Positions 45,661 through 57,327 of a stretch of 64,000 nt of DNA are shown in pieces. The stretch comes from Anadara kagoshimensis (lineage: Eukaryota > Mollusca > Bivalvia > Arcoida > Arcidae). The notes beneath the pieces were generated by a model that was not told the origin of the DNA, searched no databases, and saw only the letters and a program-made list of their open reading frames with translations. A program made the position numbers and the translations under genes. The stretch spans positions 15,890,698-15,954,697 of the forward strand of contig CM037860.1 in NCBI GenBank assembly GCA_021292105.1. Reading direction: 5' to 3'. How positions within the stretch are numbered: position 1 is the stretch's first letter; each line of letters begins with the position of its first letter.

Positions 45661-46071
45661 GAGACACAGAATCGTCAAATGCCCGCCGTTAACTTTTAAC
45701 CATGAACCCAGATTAACAAATTTACGGTTTTTAGGTCTGATATATGGTCTAAGGTTTATCAAAGTGACCAATATTAAAACGAACAAAAGACTACATGTAT
45801 AATATACAGTCTTTGTATTTTTTCATTTAAATCTTTGTTGTTTTTATCTGATAACTTGAGCTGATTAATTCGGTGATAACTGACTAGCCATTATATTACA
45901 TATTATACTATCAAACAGTACATTATAGATCTACTTATAAAATTACAAAATTGGTGTTTCTATTTTGAATGTTGAAATAATTTTAATTTAGGAATAATGT
46001 GTAAAAATACATGTTAAACAGACGATGCTGACCTGAAGATTTTGCTTCATAAGCATGTGATTTTAGAGAGT

Positions 46072-46080
46072 TATAAATAT
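46072..46080 (+). promoter_or_regulatory. TATA-box candidate for membrane protein gene 1
   Basis: TATAAATAT, 274 bp before the start codon. The neighbouring paralog has TATAAATATA at a similar distance. Confidence 0.4.
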
Positions 46081-46353
46081 TGTATGGATTTAATGTGTGA
46101 TAGGACATTGCGAACGAAGATGTCGACCTTGTCAGCTTAGTTAAATTTTGTGTTTTACCAAAATAAGAGATTTAGTGTCAGTCTTTCATAAAAGTTCAGT
46201 TCAATTCCAAAAAGAAAAATACATGGTGAACAAGTAAAGGAATTATACTGACTTATTTCATCCATAATGTACAGAGTAGATTTATATAGAAGAGCGTATT
46301 AAACTGTCTTGCGTGGCAACTCTTCGTCGTCAACATTGGAGAAAATAATTGTT

Positions 46354-46758
46354 ATGAACATTACAAATACTACATCAGAATACCAAGGAGGGAAACTGGA
46401 TACTTCTAAACATTTGATTGAAGATGGAGCATTAGTGTGCATTGTTGTCACTCTTGTTGTCTATTCCATACTCGGGGTTGTTTCATTTCTACTTAGCAGA
46501 ACAAAAGTTAAGAAAGCTAATCATGAAATTTCATATGCAATAGTGAGAGTCAAGAAAAAATACAGGGGGAAAAATAAGAAAGACACAAGCAGGCAATCGG
46601 CACAAAAACACAACACTGCAGAAAATGAATCATGGAAACCGAGGAATGACGAGAGATATGAAAAATTAAAAGTTATAAAATCGTGTCCAGCCTTCCTTCC
46701 TGCAGATAATATATGGCAGTGCCCGTACAGGTGCCCGATCCGTTGTCAGGTCATGTAA
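46354..46758 (+). CDS. Small single-pass membrane protein 1
   Basis: 134 aa; not recognised. A short N-terminus starts MNITNTTSEY with two N-glycosylation sites (N2, N5). One membrane segment at about 25-47 (GALVCIVVTLVVYSILGVVS, FLL) is followed by a basic stop-transfer RTKVKKAN and a Lys-rich cytosolic tail with Tyr (about 134). Topology N-out, C-in. The start is the ATG at 46354; the frame is open upstream but has no ATG. The stop at 46756 overlaps a strong donor (CAT|GTAAGTGAGT), and a second open frame covers 46713-46907 (MESQSLLQRNCDNDIEQGIQ, acidic end), so the true C-terminus may be spliced or frame-shifted. Layout resembles KCNE-type channel subunits, but no diagnostic motif is clear. 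Confidence 0.6.
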   Translation: MNITNTTSEYQGGKLDTSKHLIEDGALVCIVVTLVVYSILGVVSFLLSRTKVKKANHEISYAIVRVKKKYRGKNKKDTSRQSAQKHNTAENESWKPRNDERYEKLKVIKSCPAFLPADNIWQCPYRCPIRCQVM

Positions 46759-47206
46759 GTGAGTGCAATATGAAAACATCCGTGACGTTTTACATGGAAA
46801 GCCAATCTTTGTTACAGAGAAATTGTGATAATGACATAGAACAAGGTATACAGACACACAACATTGGTCTGGGAAAGGAACAGGAAATACAAGATGAAGA
46901 TGAGTAGACCGATTTATCTGCCTCAATGACGGTGTGTTATTTTTGATAGTGCTTCCACCGTGACACTATAAAAACAGTAGCATACCATCGTCAAGGCAGA
47001 AATAAGTTCCTGGAGAATGATCAAACATTAGAGTTGAACCAGATGTTCAGGACAAATAAGGAAAATTTGGCAATAAAGGTGCTCATTCTGAATGAATGGC
47101 AGATTGTTTGGATTGAAACATTCATTAAAAAACCCTGTTAAAAGTGGTCTGAATGTAACAGCGTTATTTTATTTTATCTGTAACAAAATAGTGTATATTA
47201 AGAAGC

Positions 47207-47212
47207 AATAAA
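47207..47212 (+). terminator. Poly(A) signal candidate for membrane protein gene 1
   Basis: AATAAA about 450 bp after the stop codon. Confidence 0.4.
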
Positions 47213-47467
47213 AATCTCATATAATGAACTCGTTGTCTTGGTAATTGCTCTCAATATTTTTATGCAGATTCTTCCCGTTGCAGCCCTTTTTTAACATGAC
47301 TCGTGTGTCGGGTAGTTGTTGTATAGTGTAAGCCTTCTTTTAAAATATGTTCTTCCTGTCTATAAATGGTATCGTCGCACAACATTAATCTCAACATACG
47401 CTGTAGGATACATAATATCTTTATTTGTATCGTGTGACTTAAATAAGGATATACATTTCTTTATCTG

Positions 47468-47648
47468 TACAGTCCAACCTACCTTAAAGGTCACCTCTAT
47501 AAGGGCCATCTGCTTATAAAAGCCAGTAGAATTGTATCCAAATTGTTCTTTATTCATATTATTTGAACCTGTGTATAAAGGCTACCTGCCCATAACGGCC
47601 ACTTCCACATGTTCCCTTGGGTGGTCCTAATAGACAGGTTTGGCTGTA
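47468..47648. mobile_element. TA-flanked MITE, copy 3
   Basis: Starts TACAGTCCAACCTACCTTAA and ends TAGACAGGTTTGGCTGTA. Its interior (ATTGTTCTTTATTCATATTA) matches 28932-29117 closely. Confidence 0.75.
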
Positions 47649-47649
47649 T

Positions 47650-48800
47650 TTAAGTCACCCGATACAGGCAACATATGTCTTTATCTGTATCGGGTGACTT
47701 TAATGCATATGTATCTTTATCTGTATCAAGTGACTTTAATACACGATACTTGTATGGTCGAGTGACCTTAATGCAGGATACATGTATCTTTATCTGTATC
47801 GAATGACCTTAATGCAGGATACATGTATCTTTATCAATATCGAGTGGCTTTAAATGCAGGATATATGTCTTTATCTGTATCGAGTGGACTTTTATTGCAG
47901 GATACATGTATCTTTATCTGTATAGAGGATTTTAATGCAGGATACATGTATCTATAATTTATCTGTATAGAGGACTTTAATGCAGGATACATGTATCTTT
48001 ATCTGTATAGAGGACTTTAATGCAGGATACATGTATCTTATCTGTATAGAGGATTTTAATGCAGGATATATATCTTTATCTGTATAGAGGATTTTAATGC
48101 GGATACATATATCTTTATCTGTAGAGGATTTAATGCAGGATACATATATCTTTATCTGTAGAAGGACTTTTAATGCAGGATACATGTATCTTATCTGTGT
48201 AGAGGACTTTAATGCAGGATACATGTATCTTTATCTGTATAGAGGACTTTCATGCAGGATACATATCTTTATCTGTATAGAGGATTTTAATGCAGGATAC
48301 ATGTATCTTTATCTGTATAGAGGACTTTAATGCAGGATACATGTATCTTTATCTGTATAGAGGACTTTAATGCAGGATACATGTATCTTTATCTGTATAG
48401 AGGACTTTAATGCAGGATACATGTATCTTTATCTGTATAGAGGACTTTAATGCAGGATACATGTATCTTTATCTGTATAGAGGATTTTAATGCAGGATAC
48501 ATATATCATTATCTGTATAGAGGACTTTAATGCAGGGTATATCTTTATCTGTATCGCGTGACCTTAATGCAGGTGACATATATCTTTATCTGTATCATGT
48601 AACTTTAATACAGGAAACATTTGTCTGTACCTGTATCGAGGGACTTTAATGCAGGATACATATATCTTTATCTGTATCATGTGTCCTTAATGAACTAGAC
48701 ATATATCTTAATCTGTATCATGTAATTTTAACAGAGGAAACATTTGTCTTTACCTGTATCGAGGGACTTTAATACAGGATACATGTATCAGTGACTTACT
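47650..48800. repeat. 40-bp minisatellite, about 28 copies
   Basis: Unit GGACTTTAATGCAGGATACA then TGTATCTTTATCTGTATAGA. The centre (48300-48480) is almost identical copy to copy; the flanks are diverged (TATCGAGTGAC variants), as expected of an array growing from its middle. Confidence 0.95.
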
Positions 48801-49347
48801 GTAGGGTACATTTATCTTTATGTGTTTGCTGTTAGCATGTTTAAATTGCCGTTACCAACTCCGTTAAGTTTGTTAATAATTTATTATAATAAATTACAAA
48901 TCACTGAACTGTTCATTCATTCATACAAGCATAATAAACTAGAATATATTTAGAACCTGTTTAAAACTTCAAGAGACTCCACACATTCATCTATCCATGT
49001 ACCTTGAAAATTACACCTTGTTCAATTTTTATCGCCTCAGATGAATGCACAATTATAATATTTATGACGCAATTAACATGTTTACATCAAATATAGATGT
49101 GTTGCCCGATCTGTGAAGAGTTGGGTTTCGAACATCCGTAGTGCAGCAATTAATTTAAACTTTTGAACCGGTAGACCTATATAATAACAAAGTTGGATTG
49201 AACAAAAATTCTAAACATGCTGTTGGATTACAGTACATTAATGAAGAATTCTTCAAGAAGTAGTTTCATCAAAATAAGATGAAAATGTAAACAACAATTT
49301 CAAGTTCAAAGGATTGTTAATCGGACGAAACTTTAAGAATTTCCGTG
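48801..49347. other. Upstream region of membrane protein gene 2
   Basis: AT-rich, no feature recognised before the TATA-like motif. Confidence 0.45.
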
Positions 49348-49357
49348 TATAAATATA
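49348..49357 (+). promoter_or_regulatory. TATA-box candidate for membrane protein gene 2
   Basis: TATAAATATA, 341 bp before the start codon. Confidence 0.4.
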
Positions 49358-49697
49358 GCTGACTGCATTAAAGCGAGTTATATAGAAAAGAAAGACTTTA
49401 ATTTTTAAAGTTTTAAAAATACGTAAGCCGGATTTAATTCAGCACTACAAAAGAAAGAGGGGTATACGGTATATATTAAATCACGGATGGCATTGTTTTC
49501 GAGGATCTAATTTCTAAATATAAGTCAAGGTTGTAGAGTAAAATTCGATCTTAAATGTTAAGACTAACTAAAATGTCACCAATGCAAAGTAGACCAGATG
49601 AAAAACCTACAACACATCAACAAGCAGTAAACTGATGAGATGAAAAACTATACAAAAGTTATCAACACTAAGCATTGAAAAAATAGTAAAATAAGCC

Positions 49698-50171
49698 ATG
49701 GGATATAACATCACCTTGTCGGACTCTATGAGCCGAGACAAATTGGATAGATTGTGTAATATTTCGGAATCAGTACAGGATGATATATATGATGGTTTTG
49801 GCGCCATGTGTTTTATTGTAGCGACTATTTGTGTTTATGGGTTAGGAATTGTCTTATTTATTGCCGGTCACATATCAAAACGATACAAAAATGCCGATGA
49901 TGAAGACGTTAATGTTACAACATACATGAAGAGAATGAGAGACGTCAGAGAGCAGTCAAGGAGAAACCAGGCTCTGTATGATATAAAAAATATACAGTCT
50001 AAATACTCAGCTATTATACAGGATGAGGAAGAGGAAACTGATTCTGTTTTCATCACACGGAGTGCCAGTACATCGTCCAGCACACAGTCCGCCAGCACAT
50101 CGTCCAGTATATCCGATAAACTTCCAGAATACGATAAAGTCTGCTTAACCAGCATCACTGAAGAAACTTGA
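49698..50171 (+). CDS. Small single-pass membrane protein 2
   Basis: 157 aa, one exon, ATG in a strong context (GCCATGG); not recognised. The N-terminus starts MGYNITLSDS and has glycosylation sites N4 and N21. One membrane segment at about 33-57 (GFGAMCFIVATICVYGLGIV, LFIA), then a basic SKRYKN stop-transfer, a charged segment (YMKRMRDVREQSRRNQALYD, probably helical), an acidic EEEET patch, a Ser/Thr repeat with SASTSSS twice, and the end PEYDKVCLTSITEET. N-out, C-in. Residues around the membrane (DG..A.C.IV.T..VY....V..F) line up with protein 1, so I infer paralogs. KCNE-like subunits have this size and layout, a hypothesis only. Confidence 0.75.
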   Translation: MGYNITLSDSMSRDKLDRLCNISESVQDDIYDGFGAMCFIVATICVYGLGIVLFIAGHISKRYKNADDEDVNVTTYMKRMRDVREQSRRNQALYDIKNIQSKYSAIIQDEEEETDSVFITRSASTSSSTQSASTSSSISDKLPEYDKVCLTSITEET

Positions 50172-52032
50172 ATTGTTCTATTTAGAATATAAAGGATTCT
50201 GTGCTCCTGAGATTATGGATAGTGAACCATTCTATTAGGATTTTAAATTTAAAATGTTGGACAGACTTAATTACAAATTGCTCATACGTTTGTAATCTTC
50301 ATTTTCTGTTAGCAACATAAAAAATTAATTTGTTTTTTCAATTTGTGTTTCAATGTGGCAAGTGCAAAGTATCAGTATATCATCAGCGCTTACCCTTCCG
50401 GACTACCCGGTCTCATTTTTTCTGGTGGAAGTTCCCGCGTTACTTAATTTGTCAGGTTTCAAAGCTTTCCTTTGGATTGTGATTTAGACAAGGGTTGGTG
50501 TGTTTGTTTTTGATTCACTAATTCCATCCTTCTATACTGGCCGAACCTTCAACGTGACAACGTTTATAATGAACCAATTTATCTTTATCAATTTCAAAAT
50601 GGTACCATGAAACATAGTTGTTTACAGAAAATACAAATTACGTGTAAACATCGTCAATATGTTTCTCAAGGAACAATACATGGGATATAGAATTTTGTTG
50701 CTGAAAATAAGTTTAACTATAGTTGTAGCAACAAAGAACAGACGAGATTAGAAAACAATATCAGATAATTCACATATTGAGATGTTTATCCCCGACTTTG
50801 GATGGTCACTGTTGATAACTAAATAATTATCAAGTACTGGTCACAGACACTCGTTTTTGTCCATAAAATCACACATTCCTGCTCGATATATTATGCTATA
50901 CAATACAACGTGTATCGTATATCATATATCGGACAGGCATATGTGATTTGATTTTATTGATAAAACCCGAGTGTTTGTGTATACCTCTCTAATACATTGA
51001 CCGAAATAATCTAGGGTTAGATTAGTGGCACATACGAGCATCCTGTGAAGTTTTTATTAAGACAACTGGAAATTTGGTAACAAGCTCACAGTAAACCAAA
51101 GTTCATGCTGAAAGTATTGACACATTACCAGTTAGGGCATTGACCAGGTGCTTTTAATGTCAGTTGTAAACAAATGTAATTAGACACAGAATTTGTGTCC
51201 AGTACAGAATAAATTCAAAAATTCAAATTTTGTGCTATTAATTTTATTTTACATTATTCATATCTGTATTTTCATGAACAATCCAATGTGTTACAAGTGC
51301 AGGAATCACTTTGAAACATGTCTATTCATTTAAGATGGCACATTGTGACCTACCTTTGTCCAATGATACATACTTTATTAACCAAGGTTAGATCAAGAGG
51401 ATAATTCATGTGCAAGTTTGATGAAGATTATAGCTTCCTTAGCATGTTAGCAAGCTGTTTTTCTATAATCTCTAGTGAAACAACATGATCTACATGTATT
51501 GTTTCACATAGCTTTTGCTAAATGGGTCATTTTGGAAAAGGTTGATGTTAGAACAGAAATGTGGCCTTTAGCATGATAGAAAACTTTTTTTGTGAGTGGC
51601 CTACATTTGATCCAACATAATCCATGCTAATTTGTCATTTAGCTTTAGCAAAGATCATTCATGGAAACAAAAAAAGTGACCTATAGTGTTAGGTTATACT
51701 ATGATTTGACATAGTTACCTACTATTTGACCATCATGATCATAATATTATACAAACTTGCAATAACTTTGTACTTTTGTTACTAAAATTGTTTGGGTAGT
51801 CAGTTTAAATTCTCATGCTAGTGAGTTTACGGCAGGGTAGTGTAGATTTTGGTGTATCTGTAGACTTTCCTATGGGTAACATGTACCTTCGATTGATTGA
51901 ATGGAAATTTACTTCTCAGTCAAAATTGTTGCACTTATATCAAGATGCCCCCTTACTAAAGTTACAGAAATTTACATCCATTTTATGTCTCTCTATGGCC
52001 CTGCCATAGGTAAGGACAATGGTATACAATGT

Positions 52033-52246
52033 GTCCAGTTTCACAATCATTCCTTAATTAAGGTTTTCTAAACCTAACTATGGCATATATATATGAAGTC
52101 TAAATAATTTTAATTTCACTTAAGGTTCCATTTTGAAGACCACATTAAAGCATATGACATCTGTCGCAGTTTGGTCATACATGTATTTTTTATTTGTGGT
52201 ACCGCATGAAAGTTTAAAACTGGATTAAGAATGAATCTGGGACCTG
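52033..52246. mobile_element. MITE, GGCCCCAGTTTCACAATC family, copy 4 (decayed)
   Basis: Left end TCCAGTTTCACAATCATTCC then TTAATTAAGG; right end GGATTAAGAATGAATCTGGG then ACC. Confidence 0.55.
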
Positions 52247-53947
52247 TGACCTTCAAAAGGCAAAGCAAGTGCTTCACAAAGGAACAGTAAACTGGCTACT
52301 TGCTATTTCTAAGTCTTGGATCTGATGTGGCCTAGGATCCAACTCTGTTCCTAATTATAGAACAATTACTCTACTAAAGGAGATATCATAATTGTTTGAT
52401 AAGACCAAATACAACTGAGTGATGAGCAGCATGGTTGTGGTAAACTGTGTTTGGTTCTGAATCAAATACACTCAAGAAAAACCAGAAAACATAAATAAGA
52501 ATGAGGGATTTTTAATTTATAGTTTCAAGTAGGTTTTTTTTTCTATGATTCTATAAAAACAATACTTTAGAAAATATAATCAAATGTACACAATGTCAGT
52601 TCATCAACAGATAATAATCAGCATAAAGTACACAAATATTTACAGCTAAAATCTAACCTATATATAATATGTATGTATATATTTAATATGTATATATATA
52701 AAATTTATTATTATATATGTATATATTTACATGTGTAATTGAAGAAACAGCAACTAAAACACTACACACAGGTGATATCATGATCTTTTTTAACGACTGA
52801 TTTGTATTTTTGTGATTTTTTTTCTCTATAAATAATGAAGTGGCTATTATGGAGACGAATTCATAATGGTAACATACCCTATCTGATTTAATTGGATCCA
52901 AAAGGCACTTTTTGTAAAGTTTATTTACTTGGGAACTAGACCGATATGTTTGTAACACTCTTGTCAAAATATTGTGTACTCACAACTATTATGACTATTC
53001 TATATATAGTATAGAAATTATATTTCATTTAGTCTTTTCTAATGAAAGAAAACACAAAGAAGTGTGTATCAAGTCTTACAAAACACTATTTCATAAACTG
53101 AAATTTCTGTGTAACAAAAGTGACAAGATTGTTACAGCACCATCAATATTATACACATGGAATGGAACTAACTTTTTATAGAATAAATATCACAGTTCCA
53201 TGACCTATTCAAATAGTAATTTAAAAGTTTTATTATTATTTGTTTGTTTTGGTTGAAAATTTGATGGTTTACGATAAGAAAATGGAACCAAAAAAAATCA
53301 AATAGAATATTTGATATGTAAATGGGTTTTATGGTGACGACTAGTTTCTAAATAAATAAGAAATTTATGTATGTGTCTCTGAAATGTACTAATTTTGAAA
53401 AAAAATCCCCTTTCTTCAATCTTTTTTGTTCAGTTTAAATAAAACTCTGACATGAATTGGGAAATGAAAGAGAGCTGATCAAAGTTAATGTCCTTCATCA
53501 ATCCATCAACTGAAGTAATGATGTTTCTTCTATCCTGTTGAGTGTACAATCTCATACAGGTGTAAATTATTTTAATCTCCTATTTATACCACACCTTTTA
53601 GGCAGTGTTAACAATTCTATCACACATGCTCAATATAACAACCTTATATTAAAATAAAAAATATCTTTGCATATTTATCATAAATATATGCATAATAAAA
53701 TTAGGTCCTGATCTCATATTCATCAACTTGATTGAAATAAACTTTGGCATTATTCAAGCTTCTTTTCTTATGAAACGGAGATAATCTTGATGTGTTTGTT
53801 ATCTTTAACGGTCTTCTACATTAAACCAAAAGAGACTAATGAATATTGTAGTCATCATCTTGTACATAAATGGTTAACATAGATCCAATGTATCATACAA
53901 AAGTGTATATTGTTTTTATAAATCCAAAAAGTCAATAAAAAAGAATA

Positions 53948-54012
53948 CAGCTGTTAGAACTCTGGTATACAGCTGTTAGAACTCTGGTATACAGCTGTTA
54001 GAACTCTGGTAT
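53948..54012. repeat. 22-bp tandem triplication
   Basis: ACAGCTGTTAGAACTCTGGT plus AT, three identical copies. Confidence 0.95.
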
Positions 54013-54065
54013 GTCTTATTTGCCTTTGGACAAAACATTAACATGAAATCTTAACAATGGGTGCT

Positions 54066-54287
54066 ATTGGCAAACAACACCGACCTGTCTGCTTGACCTT
54101 TAGTTCAAATATTTATTGTTGACATAAGGATCATGTGCGCTTAGTTCCTCTACATAATGTAATCATATGCCTTGTGTTTATATTTTAATTGACTGCAAAT
54201 CATAACACCACCCATGTATTGGGTGGATCCAGTATGAATATTCCTAGAGAAAGGTCAAGCAGACAGATCAATGTTGTCTGCCTATAC
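54066..54287. mobile_element. MITE with TATAGGCA...GCTTGACC ends, copy 2
   Basis: Left ACCGACCTGTCTGCTTGACC, right GGTCAAGCAGACAGATCAAT then GTTGTCTGCC: inverted ends of about 33 bp. Family of 38460-38646. Confidence 0.75.
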
Positions 54288-57200
54288 TAATGTAAAGACA
54301 CACTGTAAATGATCACTCAAAACAATTCATTGACAAAAAACATTTCTACCAGCAGAAAAAGATTTTGTATAACAAATTAACCTGGAATTGAAACAGAAAC
54401 ATGCAGTTCACAAAAATAAACATGCAGCCATTAAAAAAATGTTTAAATCTTTAATATAGGGAAATATACTTCCACCTACCCCATAAAATATTCATAACAA
54501 AGAAATAACCCTCTAAAAATCCAGAATATATGACAACAATATATAAAGGAAAATAGTAACAAAATTATATAACCGATAATCAACGGGTCAAAGTTCATAC
54601 GAATAATGACATAACTAAAATATCTAAACAGGTATTTTGTTTACATGCAGTAAATGGGTTTCTTATTTGCATATATTTTTATCCATTTTTTTTTTTCTTT
54701 AATAAAAAAATATTGCTTGATTACATTTACAATACTACGTACAGGGTTTTGTTACCAGACTAAACTGTACATAAAAACATCCTATTTTTTTTTAATTTAA
54801 AACATTTGAGCATCGATGTACAGAGGCGGTTATATGACTAGTATACATCTATTATACATCTGTACATATCAAGTTTACATCAGTTGCCATGGATATTTGT
54901 ATATTCTTACACATCACCAAATCAATATAACAGTTTTAATAGTTATATACATTTAACTCTTCAATTATGTCTTACAGATTTCATTTAAGGTATTACTCTT
55001 GTAAATTGACAAATTCTGCCTTCAGCAATAAAGTGGTATTTTTTAACAATACCATCGACATGAGCTTAATACCTTTTAGCTTGCTCAGTATTAGGTCATT
55101 ACTTCCGCCATGATTCAATGGCATATCACGTAGACAGAGACTGAATGGGTACAGCATATAGTGTATTTTTATTCCAGTCTTCAAATTTTCCTTCTTGCAT
55201 TTTATTTTCCTTTATTTTTTATTTTTAAGTTTACCTCTTCTTTGTTTATGTTTCTTTTTATTTATTTTTTGTTTCTATTTATCCTTATTCTAAGTATATT
55301 TATTGTGTTCACATGATAAGCTGAGGTGCAGGACATGGACTTTAAAGAATGCACAATTATACTTGAAATTTCTGTCAAACTAAGGGGAATAAAAACATGA
55401 AATGTCTAAACTGCTGAGTTTACACATGATTTGATGCTGTGACAATAGATATATGCAACATGACAAAAAGGCTAGTCATGAAAGAATTGTAAAACCGTTT
55501 ATGGTAGTAATGACATGATGTAAAATAGAAACAGAATAAGTTAGAAAGTTAGAAGTTAGAAACCATTCTAAAACTGAAGTTCAAACCACAAAACATGCAG
55601 TGATATTATAAAACATGATGTACAAAAATGTCAACATAATTGTTTTGAATACCTAAACACATAAAAAAGTCCAATCTACAATAAATGTTTTTTAACATAT
55701 AATGTACTAAAAAGTATCATTCAACAAAAAAAAAAAAAAAAAAAAAAAAAAAACAAAAACAAATGGGCATTAAAACAAGTTTCTACAAAGTTTTTTGATT
55801 AAAAATTTAAAATACAAATCATCTGATAACTAAATTCATTCAACTTACATGTGCTGCTAAAAATACAATTATAAAGTGTGCATTAAAATTCTAAAAAATG
55901 TGATTAAAAACATGAAGGTTTTGTCAACAAAAAAAATTATCAAAATAAAAACAAGAGAATATGTTAAACTGGTTTAAGTAGAATAACCATTAAAATGTAA
56001 TTATGTTAATTAAAACTGAATTTAACCATGCTTAGAAAATTCATTAATTAAAAGAAAAAAATGGCCATCATTTCCATCAAGCATCTGTTTTATAAAATTA
56101 CTTTAAAAACCATAACTTATTCTTAAAAGGATAAGTATATCAGAAATTATACATGTGAATACGATGGAAATAACATCAAGAAGTAAAAAAAGAAGACATC
56201 TTATAACATAACCTGTTAATACTGTGACAGGTAGAACTTTGGTTGCTTTGCTTAAACAGCAACATCAACAACAAACATGGAAAGTTTCTAGCAATAGTCA
56301 GACACCCAAAAATGAACAAGTTACATATACAGAATAGTTTAACAACACACCATTTACACACCAATAATTATAGCCTTCCTTATTGTTAGTAAACGGCATT
56401 AAAACATGAAGAAGTGAACAGACCGGCCGCCAATGACTGGATGGTTAGCAAACGTGCATTAATTCAGGGGTGATAAAACGTTACAGAATCTATATAAATA
56501 ATTTCTTCATTCCTAGAAATTTAAAAGATCTAAAAATTCTAAAAGTTGGGTAAACTCATTTAAAACGTTGGATGCAAAGGTATGTTTGTTTCAATGCTCA
56601 ATCTTAAATGAAATAGAGGAACAATAACAAATCATGTGTTTTACTGTCATGATTTCATGTAGCAATATAAGAGTTCATAATAAAAAAAACCAACTTGTAA
56701 TTAAAAACATTATCAACATACCTTTATAACTCAGGACTTTCATAATAAAAAATAAACATGGTTTCTGTTAAAAGATGTTAAAAATTTAAAAGTTTTCAAA
56801 AATTTCAATGTGGAAAAGGAGAGGCTAACAGTGACAAAAGCATCAAGCAGCCATTTGACTCTGCCTACTACACACATAGTGCTTGGAATTGCACATGTAC
56901 ATATGCAGTATACATTTACAAAATGTTACATGGAGAAAAGCGACTACAGGGCCACAATTCAAACTGGCCACCAAAAACGTGTTTCATAACTAACAAGTGC
57001 AAAGATAATTATTTTTCAATGTGAGTTATTCTTATAAATAGTTCATCAACATTTTCCTCACAATTAGAACTTCATTTTCATTTCATTTTTTGTATACCTA
57101 ATTAACTTTCATCATTATCAATCAAATTAAATCTTGAATCAACAACATCTCACTCATCCTCAAAGTTTCTGCATAGAAGCACAAAGTTTTAATAAAAATA

Positions 57201-57300
57201 TCACAGTCTGGAGCAAGCTTTTAAGTCTTCCACTATACACCTTCTTCTCCTTCCTGACATGGCCCTGATGTAAAGTTTGTGTCATCGAATCAGAGTTGCT

Positions 57301-57327
57301 TTAGTACTTCGAGTATGAGGAACTGAC
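57301..57327 (-). CDS. Terminal exon of unrecognised gene
   Basis: VSSSYSKY and stop TAA after acceptor TTTTCAG. Phase 0. Confidence 0.55.
   Translation of the reverse strand, partial: VSSSYSKY

Larger units (their letters stand above)
50172..57300. other. Intergenic DNA and probable 3'UTR of the minus-strand gene
   Basis: No coding sequence recognised over 7 kb. A MITE lies at 52033, a 22-bp triplication at 53948, a MITE at 54066, an A-run at 55725. Sequence left of 57301 on the minus strand is AT-rich with several AATAAA motifs and may be a long 3'UTR. Confidence 0.5.

Noticed and set aside
46309-46353. Upstream extension of membrane protein 1
   Set aside because: It would start at TTG; the first ATG in frame is at 46354, followed by a plausible glycosylated N-terminus.
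47952-48330. ORFs on both strands with repeated YPALKSS or CRIHIF peptides
   Set aside because: Readings of the 40-bp minisatellite.
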